This document shows positions 11,499-25,120 of a stretch of DNA of 64,000 nt, piece by piece. The stretch covers positions 4,340,001 through 4,404,000 of the forward strand of contig PYIU01000004.1 in NCBI GenBank assembly GCA_003415625.1. Reading direction: 5' to 3'. Below the pieces are notes generated by a model. The model was not told where the DNA came from. It did no database searches and saw nothing but the letters and a program-made list of their open reading frames with translations. The stretch's first letter is position 1. Each line of letters starts with the position of its first letter. Source of the stretch: Aquanectria penicillioides. Lineage: Eukaryota > Ascomycota > Sordariomycetes > Hypocreales > Nectriaceae. The translations under genes were made by a program, and so were the position numbers.

Positions 11499-12572
11499 GT
11501 TGGTGATGATGTGATTGAAATGCTATGGAATAAAGGTTAAATGATGGGGCTTCCAGTGGACAAGTCGGAGGCGAAAATGTGACTAAAGACACTGGAATTG
11601 TCAACGCCGCCTTCTTCAAAGATGGAACGGGAACGTGCACAGTGGTATAAATATCCTCAGCAAAGCGTGAATACAACATTGCTTTTGCGGGTGCTTTGGG
11701 TAGTACCGATGCTGGCTTACCAGCTTGGGGTGTCACAGTGAAGCCTCAAATTCTAGACACATATCGGTACCAATAAAAGCAAAGGTCTGTGTCTTGGACC
11801 AAGGTAATTCGTTGTGATTGTTTATCGACGTCAGATTCTTACGCACTGCATACCAATTATGACGTGAGGAACGAGACAGCAGGCTCTGAGGGCACTCCGT
11901 ACACCTCGTGTCTACACCCTTGTCAATGTTCTGTTTCTGGTATTAATTGTAGGTCTCTTGTAACCTCAAACAAACCAGTTCCATTTCCCCGCAGCCTATG
12001 ATTGCTCAGCCAAGTCGTTCGTTCGGCGGTTGTTCTTCCCTCTCCTAGTAGGCTGAAATGCATCATCTATCCGCCTGATCAATATCATCGGCCTATCTCA
12101 AAATATGGACTGTCCCACAGCGTCTCCACAGCGTCTCCAATAGCACCGGCAATCCTTATCCAACCCCTGCCTGCCTGTGCCATCGCTCCATTGCCCCATC
12201 GGCGTATTGGCAGGGTAAGCTGCATAGAAAGTGTGCCTATCGCCATCGGTAAACTGAGATCGGCGTACTGCTGTCCCGGCTAACAGCGGCGGCGATCGCT
12301 GCCCAGAGATTCTTTCGTACGTCCTTTGTCCCGAGCGATCACGGTCGTGATGATGTCCATCTGGTCTGGGGAAGTCTATGTCGGCTTCCTTCATCAAACC
12401 GTCATAGCGCCTTGCTGACACCATTCATGGAAACGGGATTAACGGTACATGTCTTAAACTACCTCGATCACGAAGTGTTATTCACTCTGACATCCTCACC
12501 CTTATCTGAAACGATCGCACCGTGCCTAGGCTTTGGTTTTGTTGAACCCTCAATTGATACTGCATGCAAACA
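11499..12572. promoter_or_regulatory. Divergent promoter region of dioxygenase and hydantoinase genes
   Basis: About 1.07 kb between two divergent starts. It includes a short direct repeat CCACAGCGTCT in tandem near 12115-12137, and no additional gene that I can support. The region should hold both promoters; no binding site can be named. Confidence 0.4.
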
Positions 12573-15500
12573 ATGTCTCCCTCCAAGATAGTCGAGCACA
12601 CAGCGACTTATCGCATCGGCGTCGATGTAGGAGGTACCCTCATAAACCCTGTCTTCAAATAATAGAATTTGACAGTTGACCCTATTTCAGGCACGAATAC
12701 GGATGCTGTTCTCATATCTCTCAACCCTGTCTCCATCCTTGCATCTCATAAAGCACCCACCACCGCCGACATCACAACCGGGATTACCAATGCCGTGCAA
12801 ACTGTGATAGCGTCATCCGGCGTTCGCCTCTCCTCCGTCAGTTGTGTCATAATAGGGACGACACATTTTGTCAATGCTGTTGTTCAGCGATCTGCCCATT
12901 TGCAACGTGTAGCTGTGGTGCGGCTGTGCGGAGGACCAACTAATGGCTTTGGCCGTGATCTACCTCCGCTCATCGACTTCCCAGTCGATTTACGCAACCA
13001 GATTGAAGCGCAGACATTCTTTTGTCACGGAGGATATCAGATATCTGGAGAGGAAATCAGCGCATTGGACGAGGCCGAAATTAGCCATGTCGCGGACCAG
13101 CTAGCAGAGGCAGGGTACACCAATATTGTCATCTCAGGGATGTACTCGCCCATGAATCACACCCAGGAACTACGAGCAAAAGCAATCTTGGCAAGTCGCC
13201 TGGTAGAGTTGAGTCACAAGAGGTTCAAGGCCCGAATTACAATGTCGCATGAAGTGTCACAATTGGGCTTCCTTGCTCGAGAGAATGCGGCCATCCTCAA
13301 TGCGACACTACGACCTATGGCCGAGCAAACTATCCGCGGGTTCCAAAAGGCGATGAAGGACATCTTCAAAGATGAACCGTGTGCTCTGTACCTTACTCAG
13401 AATGACGGAAGTGTCTTGAAAGCGACAGAGGCCATTGACCTCCCGATACGAACCTTCAACTCGGGGCCCACCAACTCGATCCGCGGCGGCGAGTTTCTAT
13501 GGAGAGCGGCCATGGAAGGCGAGGGAATCAATGAAGGTAGTCGCAAAGACCCGCTTGTTGTTATCGATATTGGTGGAACTACTTCAGACAGCGGACTGTT
13601 GCTCGCGAATCGACTACCCAGAATGAGCTCCTTGACGAGCTTTGTCGGTGATGTACGGACCAACTTTGCACTTCCAGCTGTCGAGAGTATCGGCCTAGGT
13701 GGAGGCAGTATTGTGAGAGAGACGAGCAATGGAGAAGTCACTGTCAGTCCAGACAGCGTCGCTCTCAACCTCTTGACCAAAGCCAAATTATTTGGCGGAG
13801 AGTATCTCACCAGCTCAGACATTGCCGTTGCTTCCAACAAACAGACGAATCCATTTGAGGATGTGGGCAGTGACCCAGCTCGGCTATCAGACATAACGGA
13901 TGAGTTGATACAGAAATCCCAGGCTTTGATGCGACAAAAACTGGAAGAACTAATTGACAGAAGCAAGATCCAAAAGGGAGATGTAGATGTACTGATAGTG
14001 GGAGGCGGTGCTCTGATAATTGATCTAGACCAGCCGTGGAATGGCGTCAGGGCTATACGAACCGTCAAGGGAGGCGAAGTTGCCAACGCCGTTGGTGCTG
14101 CGATCTCAAGGCTATCAGCGGTTGTGGACACGGTCGTGGACACAACGCAGCAGACGGTCAAGCAAGCTCAAGAGAGAGCTAAACAGCTGGCGATAGAAAA
14201 GACCATTTCGCAAGGCGCAAAGGAAGAAACAGTCGAGGTAGCCGAGTTCACCATCCTGCCTATTCAGTACGCAGATTCAAAAGCTCGCATGATTGCCAGA
14301 GCGATTGGCGAACTGGATGTTGTGGTCAACACAGCCGTTGATGACGAGATTGACGAAGACGCCCAAGAGACTATCTCGGAAACCGATAGTCAAAACGCAG
14401 CCAAGGAGCAAAAGACACCGATTGCAGCGAGCCTGCAGCCGCGCATAGACCTAAAAACCTACCAGCCACTAATCAAGGGTGACGAATGGATCATTTCCGC
14501 CACGGACTTGGAGTTCATCGCCGTGGGATGCAAGATTCTCGGCTGCGGCGGCGGAGGAGATCCATACCAAGAGCATCTCAAGGCCAAATCCATCTTGGAG
14601 AGTGCCCCCGGTTCCATCAGAGTTATCTCTCCATCTCAGCTTCCTGAGGACAGCCTGGTCGGCTGGACTGGGTGTATGGGTAGCCCTGAGGTCAGTATGG
14701 AGCGGCTCGAAAACAACGAGTGCCTGCAGGCTCATGATGAGCTGCTTCGAGTCATTGGCAGTCCCCCGGTATCTGCATTTTTGGCTCTCGAAATTGGTGG
14801 CGGCAACGGAGTCGTCAACCTGGGCGTATCGGCACAGAAGAATGTCCCTTGTGTCGATGCAGACTTTATGGGCCGAGCCTATCCAACGATGCATCAGACG
14901 ACGCCCAACGTCTACGGCTCATTCAAAGGCGATGCATTGGTGCCAACGACAATTGCAAGTGGCGATGGTACCTTTATGACCATGACGCAAAGCAGATCAG
15001 ACAGCATGGTCGACAAGGCTCTTCGTGCTGCCTGCGTGGAAATGGGATGTCGTGCTGGCAACGCTGGGCCACCAAAGACGGCAAAGGAGATTCAAGATCA
15101 GGCCGTCGCCCATACCCTCTCGCTTGCTTGGTGGATAGGCCGTGCTGTTTCGACGGAAAAGTCCATGAATGACAAGGCACGCGCGATTATCGATGCGGTT
15201 GGTGGGCCAGAGAGTGCTGCTGTGCTAGCCGAGGGCAAGGTCATCAACGTCGAGCGCGTGCTCAAGACGGGTCACACGTACGGCATCCTCGAAGTCGATG
15301 GCACATTGAGTGATGGAACTAATGCGATTATCAAAATTCCGTTCAAGAACGAGAATGCATTTGTAGAGGTAGTTACCGTGGATGGAAAATCAATAGTCCT
15401 GGCCTCCGTGCCCGACCTGATTGCCGTCATAGACTCTGAAACAGGAGCAGGGCTTGGAACGCCAGAGTACAAGTACGGATTGAGAATTGTTATTGTCGCC

Positions 15501-15728
15501 ATCGCAGCGTCTCCTCGGTGGACAGATTCGAAGAGAGGCATGGAACTGGGCGGGCCGGGATCAATGGGGTTCAGCAATGTTGAGTATAAGCCCATTGGGC
15601 AGTATAAGCAACCACGTAGCGTCATTGATGCTGTAAACAATATACAGGCACGCGCAGGGACGGTCACAGCGGGCGACATGCGCAACGGGTCGGTCCAGAT
15701 CTGTTGGATAGCTTGTATGACCACTTGA
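12573..15728 (+). CDS. Hydantoinase/oxoprolinase family protein with C-terminal DUF917, end altered by transposon
   Basis: Exon 1 (12573-12633) and exon 2 (12691-15728), joined across a 57-bp intron, encode 1032 residues. The N-terminal ATP-binding signature 'YRIGVDVGGTNTDAVL' spans the junction, which supports the intron. Hydantoinase_A marks follow: 'LGFLARENAAILNATLRP', 'RTFNSGPTNSIRGG', 'VVIDIGGTTSDSGLL', 'GLGGGSIVRE'. From about residue 610 a DUF917 module starts ('EFIAVGCKILGCGGGGDPY'). An ATG at 12564 is an in-frame alternative start. The family hydrolyses cyclic amides such as hydantoins or 5-oxoproline with ATP. The last native residues are lost: from 15632 the frame runs into LTR sequence and adds 31 foreign residues before a stop at 15726-15728. 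The native end appears to lie at 26673-26696. Activity is probably little affected, since catalytic parts are intact. Confidence 0.85.
15627..15631. repeat. Target-site duplication of outer Copia element, left copy (GATGC)
   Basis: GATGC directly precedes the left LTR of the outer retrotransposon and is repeated at 26673-26677 directly after its right LTR. It is part of an Asp-Ala codon pair of the hydantoinase gene. Confidence 0.85.
15632..15701 (-). repeat. Left LTR of outer element, first part (not mutated)
   Basis: Starts TGTAAACAAT. Aligned with 26414-26483 without gaps, it differs at 25 of 70 positions, and at every one the right copy has T or A where this copy has C or G. This copy therefore keeps the unmutated state although it is part of a RIP-hit repeat. 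It is read as the extra C-terminal codons of the hydantoinase gene. Confidence 0.9.
15697..15701. repeat. Target-site duplication of inner Copia element, left copy (AGATC)
   Basis: AGATC immediately precedes the inner left LTR (TGTTGGA...) and is repeated at 21237-21241 immediately after its right LTR. The outer LTR sequence continues from there (AATTGGG...), as it does in the intact right LTR at 26484. Confidence 0.85.
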
Positions 15729-15930
15729 TGACTTTTACCATCTGTATATCTATTCTATCTTCAATCTAGCTCCCCCTTTTAGGTTAAGGGGGTCTATCTT
15801 TCCTTTTATTCCTAATACAGGCTAGCCGACCGGAGGCTTGGCGAGCCTTCTCCAAGTCGGTCCCGACAACCCCCTGTTTCTCATGTGACTCCCTGGAGCA
15901 CAGGTGTTCCAATATGCCTCCAATCCAATA
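15702..15930 (-). repeat. Left LTR of inner element (3' LTR in element orientation)
   Basis: Keeps G and C (for example the stretch from 15830 to 15920), whereas the right copy at 21007-21236 has A or T at the corresponding sites, apart from a one-base length change in a C run and one A/G difference in the neighbouring G run. Its first 27 bases encode the last eight residues and stop of the present hydantoinase reading frame. Confidence 0.9.
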
Positions 15931-17019
15931 CACCCCTTTAGCTTAAAGGCACAGCCTTTAGGCTAACCTCTAGGATCACTAAGGCTCTATTTTCTTCTTT
16001 TAATTCCTACTTTTAGTTTTAGGCCAATCTTACTAAAAGGTTAATAAGCTTTAGCTATTAAATAAAAGACTTAAAGGCCTTTTATAAAAGGCTTTTAGTA
16101 AAACTATTAGCTAATAGTTAGGCTAATAAAGTATAAATAATATTAATTTAACTCTTTATAACTTTTTAATAAAGCTAATAGTTATATATATTAATATATT
16201 AAAGCTTTATATATAGCTAAATAAGCTTTTTTTTAATTAGGCAAATAGTCTATTTATTATTATATTAAATAATTACTTAAAAAGAAAAGGCAACTTTTTA
16301 ATAAGTAGTTAATAAATATAGATTAATATATAAAAATAAAATAAGGTAGCTTATAAATAAGGCTTTTTTAGCTACTTGTAATAGGGCTAATAATTTAGCT
16401 TTTATTATTAATATTATTACTATATCTTGCTTATTAGCTCTTTAAAAGGTTATATTATTAAAGAGGCTTATAGTAAATGCCTATAAACTCTAATAGTTTA
16501 ATGAATTATTAGTAAAACTAGTATTAAAAGCTACTAAAAGGCTATTATCTCTACTATTAGGCTTAACTCTATACTATAAGGAAAATCTTTATATTTATAT
16601 AAAATACTAAAGGACTTAATCTATAGCCTTATAATACTTAAGGCCTAGATTTTAATTAAATTATATTAGCCTATTTATTATAAAGGCAATATTTAGCTAA
16701 ATTATAACTATAGTATATATAATAGTACTAACCTTCTATTAGTATAAATTAATTAATTATAGGGTTATATTGCTATTAAATAGAAGAAGCTTTTTAAGTG
16801 CTATTAAAGTTTTATACTTAAGGTTTAATAAGAAATTAGCAAGTAATTAATAGGCCTTATTAATATAAATAGATTAAAAAAGCTAAAGCTATTAGGTTGC
16901 TTTATTATAAATAACTTTAATATCTAAAAACTAATAAAGGGGCTTGCCTTTTTTAATATAATAAAGTTTTTAAAAGGATTTAATTAGCTTAATTGCCTTA
17001 CTTTTTAGGGTCTTTAAAT

Positions 17020-17290
17020 AATAAAGAATATAATTATCTATATAAAAAAAGAAAATAATTTCTTTATATAGCTAATAATAGTCTTTATTAAATATTTAAT
17101 AAAAGCCTAATAAATATAGGCCCTTTTTAAAATATTGCTGCTATAAAAGAGATAACTATTTAAGGCTATATAGGGCCTTTTAAAGCTTAAGGATAATATT
17201 AGGTTTTTAATATTTAATTGGCATTTCTATATAAATATCTTTATTAAGGTCTATATATATAAAGGCATTAATTGCATTATATTATAGCAT
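17020..17290 (-). pseudogene. Copia reverse transcriptase remnant of the inner element
   Basis: Minus-strand translation, allowing for RIP (C to T, G to A), shows in order the Copia RT blocks around 'IYIEMP', an 'ALYSLK' (for ALYGLK) block, a 'LLGF' helix and a YIDN version of YVDD at 17033-17044. Stop codons occur at positions where Gln or Trp would be expected. Non-functional. Confidence 0.75.
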
Positions 17291-20200
17291 TTTATAGTTA
17301 AAGCAATTAGCTAAAGCTATAAGGGTTTAAAATAATATTTTAGCTAAAGTAGCTATATAAATATTTTATTTATCTTTTAGCTACTAATTGCTATAGATTA
17401 CTAGCTATACCTTAATCTTAATAAAGTAGCTATATTTATTAAGCTTATATATATATACCTAATAGTAATTAAGCATTTAGTAACTATTTATTGCTGCTTT
17501 AGCTACCTTAACCTATAAGCCTGCTTCTTTATAGCTCTAAAGGTAGGAGGTTTTAGCTATAATTAGCTGGCCTTTATATAGATATTTATTTATTTAAGTA
17601 TAAAAGCTAGAAAGCTGCTTTAATAAATGCTAGGGCATTTTAGTAAGTAGCCTTTCTATAAAGGGTTTTTCCTTTTCTTAAATAAAAATAACTTTACTAT
17701 ATATATAGTTAAAAGGATAAGTTAAGCTTTTCTCTATTAGCTTTAGTAAGAAGCTAGCTAGATTACCTCTTTTAGTTTAATAAAAGCATTTATAATGCTT
17801 TTGCCCTTATAGGCTGCTTATTAAAAATGTAGCTTTAAATAATATTTTAGGTATTACTCTTTTAAAGACAATTTAATAAGCATTTAATAGCTTTACTCCT
17901 TTAGTATTATTACTATTTTACTGCCTCTATCCCTTTACATTTAGGTAGATAGCTAAGGCATAAAAAAAGGCTAATAGAGGTAACTATAAAGGTATAGAAA
18001 TAACCTTAAATTTAAAGGTAATATAAATAGACTGCTTAATAAAGGCTTAATAAGTACTTACTTCCTTTTTATTAGCCTTTATATACTTTAGACTATTAAA
18101 ATTAAATAAGATTTTATTTAGTTTTTTATCTAAAAGCTATAATAATTATAGTAAAGGTTTTTATATTATTGCAAGCAGCTTTTAAATGCATTTCTATATT
18201 GCTTTTAAGTCTTCTTTTAGTAAATTATTCTAAAGGGTCTTTAAATATCTATTAAATAGCTAGTATTTATTAAAGGTTATATCTCTTAAGGTTACTATTT
18301 CCTTTAATAATAAGTTTTAAATCTAAAAGGAATTATTTAATATATATTTTATAAGGAATTTAATTTAAGCTTATAGAGCCTGCCTTTAAAGATAGTTTTA
18401 ATAGAGCTATATATTTACTATTAGTATAAAGGCTTTATAGCTATATAATTATAAATAAAATAAATTAGGTTTTACTATACTATTAATATAATATTATAAA
18501 TAAAACATTTTATAAAGAGACTTTTAGCCCTAATAAGCACTTAATAAGCAATTATAAAAGTAAGTAGCCGCTTTAATAGTCTTTAGCTAAAGGTATACTA
18601 AAAGCTTAATTACTGCTTTTATTATATAGCTTTTTTCAATAATAACTACTGCAATACATTTAATACCCCTATTTTAGGCTTAAGTATTTAGCATAAAGGG
18701 CTTATATTAAATCCCTATTGCCTCTATTTTAATGGCCATTTAGCAATAGATTGTTAAAAGCTTATTATTGCATTTAAAAACCTTTACTATAGCCCTATAT
18801 TGCACTTCTATTATTTTAATAAAGCTTATAAAGGCAGTTTAAATTATAGGCATTAATCGATTTATAGTATAGTAATCCTATATATAGCTAAAGGCTTAAT
18901 CTACTATAATCTATATTAATGTATAGCCTTTATATTTTAACTCTATTAGGTAGAAATTAAGGGCAATTTGCTCCTTTAGCTCTACCCTTTTAGTAGCTTC
19001 TTAAGGTATTTAGTAAACTGCTTAATAAGCCTTTACTACCCTATAGGCATTGCAGTTAACTATTATAATCCTTTAAGGGCCTTAAGGGTTATTTAGCTTT
19101 AGCTTAATGCTTTAAGTAGCATTTAAAAAGTGCCTAAAAACATTTAGGCTTAAGTAATTAAGTTGCTAATACTATATATATAAATTCCCCTTAAGGGGCC
19201 TTTATTAAGTCTATAATATATATTTTTAGATATAGCATTAAGCTAATAAGCAATTAGCAAATAGCGCTTAAAGGACTAGTAATTTATTTTTATTAAAGTA
19301 TATATATTTTAAAACCTATTGCCTATAGATCTCTTTAATCTTACTAAAGTAGCTACTATTAGCTCTATATAAGTAGTTACTATTAGATTTTATATTCTAT
19401 TAAAACCTTTATTTTTTTAGCTATAAAAAGAATATTAGGTTTAATATTAAGGCTTTATAAAGGGCAATATTAAATAGTTAAAGGGTTATTAATAAACTAT
19501 TAATAGATTATAGGGTTATTATAGTATCTTTATAACTATTAATTAAAACTAATTCTATTCCTAACTATAGAAAGTTTCCTATTAAAGCTGCCCTTAGATT
19601 ATATATCTATATAGTATCTTTAAAGATATATATTAATGCCCTTAAATCCAAAAGGTAGCTTTTTTATAGTAGGTATAATTTAGCAACTATTAAATAAGCA
19701 TTTACTATTGCTTTTTTTTAATAAAAGCTTAATATTTAGTATTATTATAAATTACTTAATATAAGCTTTTTTATTTAATTTATAACTTTATTACTATTCC
19801 TTTTAATATATTCCTTAACTAAAGCCTTTATTACTTAATTAAACTACTATCCTTAAAGTTATATTTTTAAAAAGGTATAATAGCATTTAGCTAAAGGGTA
19901 ATAATTACTAAAATAAATAGGGCATTATATATCTATACTATTAGTAGCATTTAATAGTTATACTCTTTTTCCTTAAGGCTTTACTAAAGGTTTACTAGCT
20001 TCTTTACTTTTTTTATAATAATAATAAAATGCTTTTAATATAACCTTTCCTTAAGTTAAAACTGCTAGGCTATTAGTAAATACTTAATAAATAGCCCCTA
20101 AAACCTTTATAATTAATAGAGTATTTATAATAGCTTTATTTAACTTTATAGTATTATATGCATTAATTTAAGACTTAAAAGGTATGCCTTTTAGTATTAT

Positions 20201-21006
20201 AATTAGATCTTTAAACTATTAGCTTACTTTTATTGCTTTTTAAAGCTTTATTGCTTAGGCTTTTTAAATTGCCTTTTCCTAAAGGGTAAGCTAATTGCCT
20301 ATACCCTTATAGATTATAATTTAAAATTAATAGAGTTTTACTAGCAATTTATAAAGGGTTTAATAAGCTTTATATATATATTTGTTTTTTACTTAAGTAA
20401 AATAGTTATATAGAGCTTTTATTTATTTAGCTAATACCTTTTTTATTAAATAGCAATAGCAATATAAAAAAAGTAAAATAATCTATTAGATTTAATTTTA
20501 AATAACTATTATTCTTTTCTAAAGGGCTATATATCTCTTTAATTAATATTTATAATTAATTTATAGTGCATTAAATGCTATTAAGTTTATATTTATAAGA
20601 TTAATAACTTTAATTGCTTTAGTTAAGGACTCCTTACTATTTACTAAATAAAGGGTCTTTAATTTATAGTTAATTGTAAGGGTGCTTAATGCTATAGTTA
20701 ATATAAAGGCACTTATAGCTAATAGCATACCCTTCCTTTAGCTAAAGGACTTAAGGTCTAAAGGGATTAGCTCCTTAATAATAAAAAAAGGCTTTTTAGC
20801 TATTTTAGGGTTAATATAGGGCTAAAGGTCTTAAATAATAGCCTTTATCTTTAAAGCTAAATACTAAAAGATTTAATTATTACTAATAACTAGCTTAATT
20901 AAAGTAGCTAAAGTTATTATTGCTAAAAGACTAGCAATTAATTAGCAATTTAAATAAAAAAGGTATATATATAGTAAAGGCATATAGTATATATTTAACT
21001 ATTAAT

Positions 21007-21236
21007 TATTAAATAGCTTATATAACTACTTAATAACTTTTACTATCTATATATCTATTCTATCTTTAATTTAGCTCCCCCCTTTTAGGTTAGGGGGGTC
21101 TATCTTTCCTTTTATTTTTAATATAGGCTAGCTAACTAAAGGCTTGGCAAGCCTTCTTTAAGTCAGTCCTAACAACCCCCTATTTCTTATATAACTCCCT
21201 AAAGCATAGGTGTTCCAACATGCCTCCAATCCAATA
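21007..21236 (-). repeat. Right LTR of inner element (5' LTR in element orientation)
   Basis: Direct repeat of 15702-15930, RIP-mutated (starts TATTAAATAGC where the left copy has TGTTGGATAGC), ends CCAATA before the AGATC duplication at 21237-21241. Confidence 0.9.
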
Positions 21237-21241
21237 AGATC

Positions 21242-21430
21242 AATTGGGATTTATAAAGAACAGCTAAATAGTGGTTGCAAAATGCAGTCATCTATTTACA
21301 GTGCAGGGATTCCCTTATAAGGATATATAGCCTTAAGACCTAGGCCCATAAGGCCCTTAAGGTTGGCTTATAGCTAGCCGCTATATTTATAGCAATAACT
21401 ACCTTTACCTAGCTGCTATATCTATTAACA
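21242..21430 (-). repeat. Left LTR of outer element, second part
   Basis: Continues the outer LTR after the inner insertion, from AATTGGGATT to ...TCTATTAACA. It corresponds to 26484-26672 and is the more RIP-mutated of the two copies. Confidence 0.9.
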
Positions 21431-22519
21431 CTCCCTTTAAGCCTAATTAAGGGCTTATCCTTAGGTACTATTATAAGGCTATTCTAACCTTCCTTATATA
21501 TATATTCCTTATATAATTATAAAGTTATTCTTTTTTTATTATTAGGGCAATTATCCACTTAAGTAGGACTTTCTTGCTATAGCTAAGGGCATTGCTATAA
21601 GCTCTTATAGGTACTATTTATACTTACTTTAGTGTTTTTAGTATAGTATTTCCTTTAATTTTAGCCTTAATTTTAAGGTATTAATAAAAGAGCAATATAA
21701 TAGGCCTATTAATAGCTTTATAAATATATTAGTAATATTTTTAGCAAAAGGGATATATTATAGTTTAACTATACTATTTTTAATGGCCTTTTTTATAAAG
21801 TAATATTATACTTAAATATACTTTATATAAATATAGAATTTAAGGTTATATACTAGCTTTATAGCGCTTTAGTTATCTATAAAGATTACTATTAAAGCAA
21901 TTAATAGGCTATTAAGTTCCTTTATAAAGCTCTTTATTTATATAATTTATAATATTGCCTTTATTAATATATAGTATTTAGCTTTTATTAAGGACTTTAC
22001 TATAGTCTTTTAATGCTTATTAAACTATATAATTAGGCCCTTATTTATAAGGAATATATATTCTTTAGTTAATTATACTATCTTTAGGCAGCTAGTATAG
22101 TTAAAGTTATAGTAGCTATAAAAACTAAATGGATTGCTATATAACTCTTCCTTAAGGCAGTAATAATAAATAAAGTAATTAAGGCTCCTTTTAATATATT
22201 ATAGTATTCTTTTTATAGCTTTAAGTTATTGCTTATTTAGGCTATTTAGGAAGTGTGCCTAAAGACTATATATAAAGGCTAGATTAGGCTGGCTCTATTA
22301 TAAAAGATAGTTAACTTTTTTTACTATTAATATATATTCTTTATTAATAGCTTTTATATTAAGGATATTAATTGCCTTAATTAAATAATAGGTTTCTATT
22401 TCTATTAATATATTTATAGCTTTATAGTTAAGGTATTTAAATTGCTTAAGAATGCTTATTATATAATCTCTTTATAATAATATAAGCAATTTATTTTCTT
22501 TTATTATAATAGCTATATT

Positions 22520-22650
22520 TAAAAAGAGCTTAAGAAATTTAAATAACTTTATTTTTACTTTTTATATAAGTTTATTAATAAAGGTATTTATATTTTTATT
22601 ATTATTAATAATTATAAATATATTATTTATATATATAACTATAATAATCT
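22520..22650 (-). pseudogene. Copia reverse transcriptase remnant of the outer element
   Basis: On the minus strand an aromatic-Asp-Asp box reads YINN (for YVDD) near 22612-22650, preceded by hydrophobic Ile/Val, and is followed (lower coordinates) by an 'LGIAI'-like segment and an 'RDYIISILKQF'-like segment, which is the normal downstream order in Copia RT/RNase H. Interrupted by RIP-type stops. Confidence 0.7.
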
Positions 22651-25120
22651 CTTTTATTTAGTCTATATAAACTATAGTATTGCTTTATAGCCTTTTAAGG
22701 CCTAATTTATTAAGTATTTTCTTTAGTTTCTTTTGCTATTATTAAGCACTTTACTTAAGGCTATATAAAGCTATAAGTAACTATATAATATACTTAATGC
22801 CTTATTTATAACTTACTTTTTTAATTAAGTATTTATACTTTAGATCCTTAAAGAACTTATTAAATAAAGGGAAGATTATAATATAGATATTTTCTTTTAG
22901 CTCTTTATTTAAATATACTATAATTATATTATTTTATAATAGCTTCTTTTTAATCTATATAATATAAGTAAATAGTATCCTTTAGGAATTAGCTTTTATA
23001 GTAAAGAAGAAAGTCTCTTAATAATTAATACCTTCCTTTTATATAAAGCTATATACTATAAATTAAGCTTTATATATAACTATTATATTATTTTTATTTT
23101 TTTTATATTAATTTACCTATTTTACTATAAGTAGTCTCTTGCCTTTTAATAACTCCCTTTTTAAAATGAATTTAAGTATACCTTTATTAATAAGGGCATA
23201 AATCTTCTTAAAGAATGCCTCCCTTTAAAGGTTAGCATTTAGCTAATTAAGGGCATTATAGACTATAGCTAGATTAATATTAATATAAGCAGCTAGAATC
23301 TACTTCTTTATAGCTATTACTAGCATTATAAGGTATCTCTTAAAGTTATTAAACACTCCTTTTAGCTATAATTAAATAATCTCTTTACCTTTTGCTATAG
23401 GTAATAGAATAGGCTTATAGAATATTATATATATTATTATAATAACTTTCTTTATTTTAGGGTTTTAAATTCTATATACTTTAGTTTCTTAAAATCCTAT
23501 AAGGATTCCTTTTTAATTATAAGATAGCATTTTCTTAAATCTATTATACTTTTTCTATTTAATATAAATAAATGCCTTTAACCCTAAAATCTATAGATAC
23601 TTAATGCTTAATATATATTTCTTTTTTAGGATTAAATCTATAAAGTAAACCTTATAAAGGGTCTTTTAGTTTAATAATCTTATTACTATAATATTAGCAA
23701 TATATATAATTGCAAGAATAATCTCTCTTTATAGCCTAAAAGGGATATTTATTGCTATTATTATGCTTTTTGCCTTCTTTTAGATTATATAATTTGCCTA
23801 TTTAATAAAGCCATTTTATTTATAGCTATATAGCAATATAATAATTATAGGGATCTTTATTTTTAAAAGGAGTTTATTAACCTTTTTATTAATAAATTTA
23901 TAGCTGCTATTAAACTATATCTTTTAGGGCAAACTATAGGCTATAATAGTTTTAAATACTAAAAGATCTTTTTTTATTAAGGTAGCAATATTGCTTTTCT
24001 TCTTAAGTAAATTGCTATAAAAGTAATAGCTTTTATTATTAGTTATAAGCTTAAAATACCTCTTTCTATTATATATATATAGATTTAGCTCTATAAGGTC
24101 TATATAAAAAAGGTTAAATATATAATCTACTCTTTTTTATAGTGTTTTTAATAAGAACTTTATGCTTTTAGCAAGCTTATAGTCTTTATAGGATATATTA
24201 AGCAGCTTATAATTATTAAGCCTATCTTTTATAACCTTAAAGGTATAGTTAAGGGCTTTTTAATCTATATAAATAAGTCTTTAATGCTATATTTTTGCCT
24301 TAAACTATTCTATTTATATTAGCATTATTTTAAAAGTAAAGTAATAGCTTATTATACTTTCTATTGCTTTAAGTAAAAACTTTTAGTTAGAAATATTAAA
24401 GGTTATAAAGATCTTACTATTACTATTAAAGATTTTATTCTTAATTATATAACTGCTAAAAAGATAAACTTTCTTATTAAAGATTATATTTAATAGAAAA
24501 TCTTTAATAAAGATTATATCTTTAAGTATTATAGTCTTTATTCTCTTTCCTTTTATAAATAGTATAACTATTACTATTCCTATAGCTATAGGGTATATAG
24601 TGCTTTTATTTATAAAAATTAGTATTATTTTATTAAATTTATACTATTTATTTTTTTTAAACTATTTAAAGTTATTAATAGTATATATATTAGCTTTTAA
24701 GTCCTAAAGCTAGCAGTCTTTTTAATTAATAAGGCTTAATTCTATAGATATTAAAATAATAATAAAGTTACTATTTCCTTTAGCCTTTAATGCAGTATTA
24801 TTATTAATATTAAGGGACTATATAATTGCTATTTTAGCTAGCTAAAAATTATTACTATAGCTGCCTTTTTATTAATAACTTTATAAAAGTATTACTAAAG
24901 AACTTTTTTGCCTTTAAGCCTTTATAGTATATAAAAATAGTATTATTATTATTATTAAAGTTATTTTTAGCTTTCTTTATATTTTTAGCACTTTATTTAT
25001 TTAATTCTATATATAAGGCAGTCTTTTTAGTCTTTTTAATAGTTTTATTATTATTATCTTTTTTTTTAATCTTTTATTTTTATTGCCTTTACTTTTCTTT
25101 TATAGAAATAAATAGTTCTT

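Larger units (their letters stand above)
15702..21236 (-). mobile_element. Inner Ty1/Copia LTR retrotransposon, RIP-degraded, nested in the outer LTR
   Basis: 5,535 bp with LTRs of 229 bp (15702-15930) and 230 bp (21007-21236), terminal TGTTGGA...TCCAATA and 5-bp AGATC duplications. On the minus strand the reverse transcriptase can still be read through RIP damage: the 'DLxxDIYIEMP' block lies at about 17220-17290 and the catalytic YVDD box (YIDN now) at 17033-17044, which is the order expected for a Copia polymerase reading right to left. Most codons in which RIP can create stops have become stops. The internal part (about 16.0-21.0 kb) is extremely AT-rich with TpA excess. It is younger than the outer element because it splits that element's LTR. 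Confidence 0.9.

Noticed and set aside
13397..14161. 254-residue open frame on the minus strand
   Set aside because: It lies antisense inside the hydantoinase coding region, with low-complexity Ser/Thr/Pro content and no family pattern; a shadow of the real frame.
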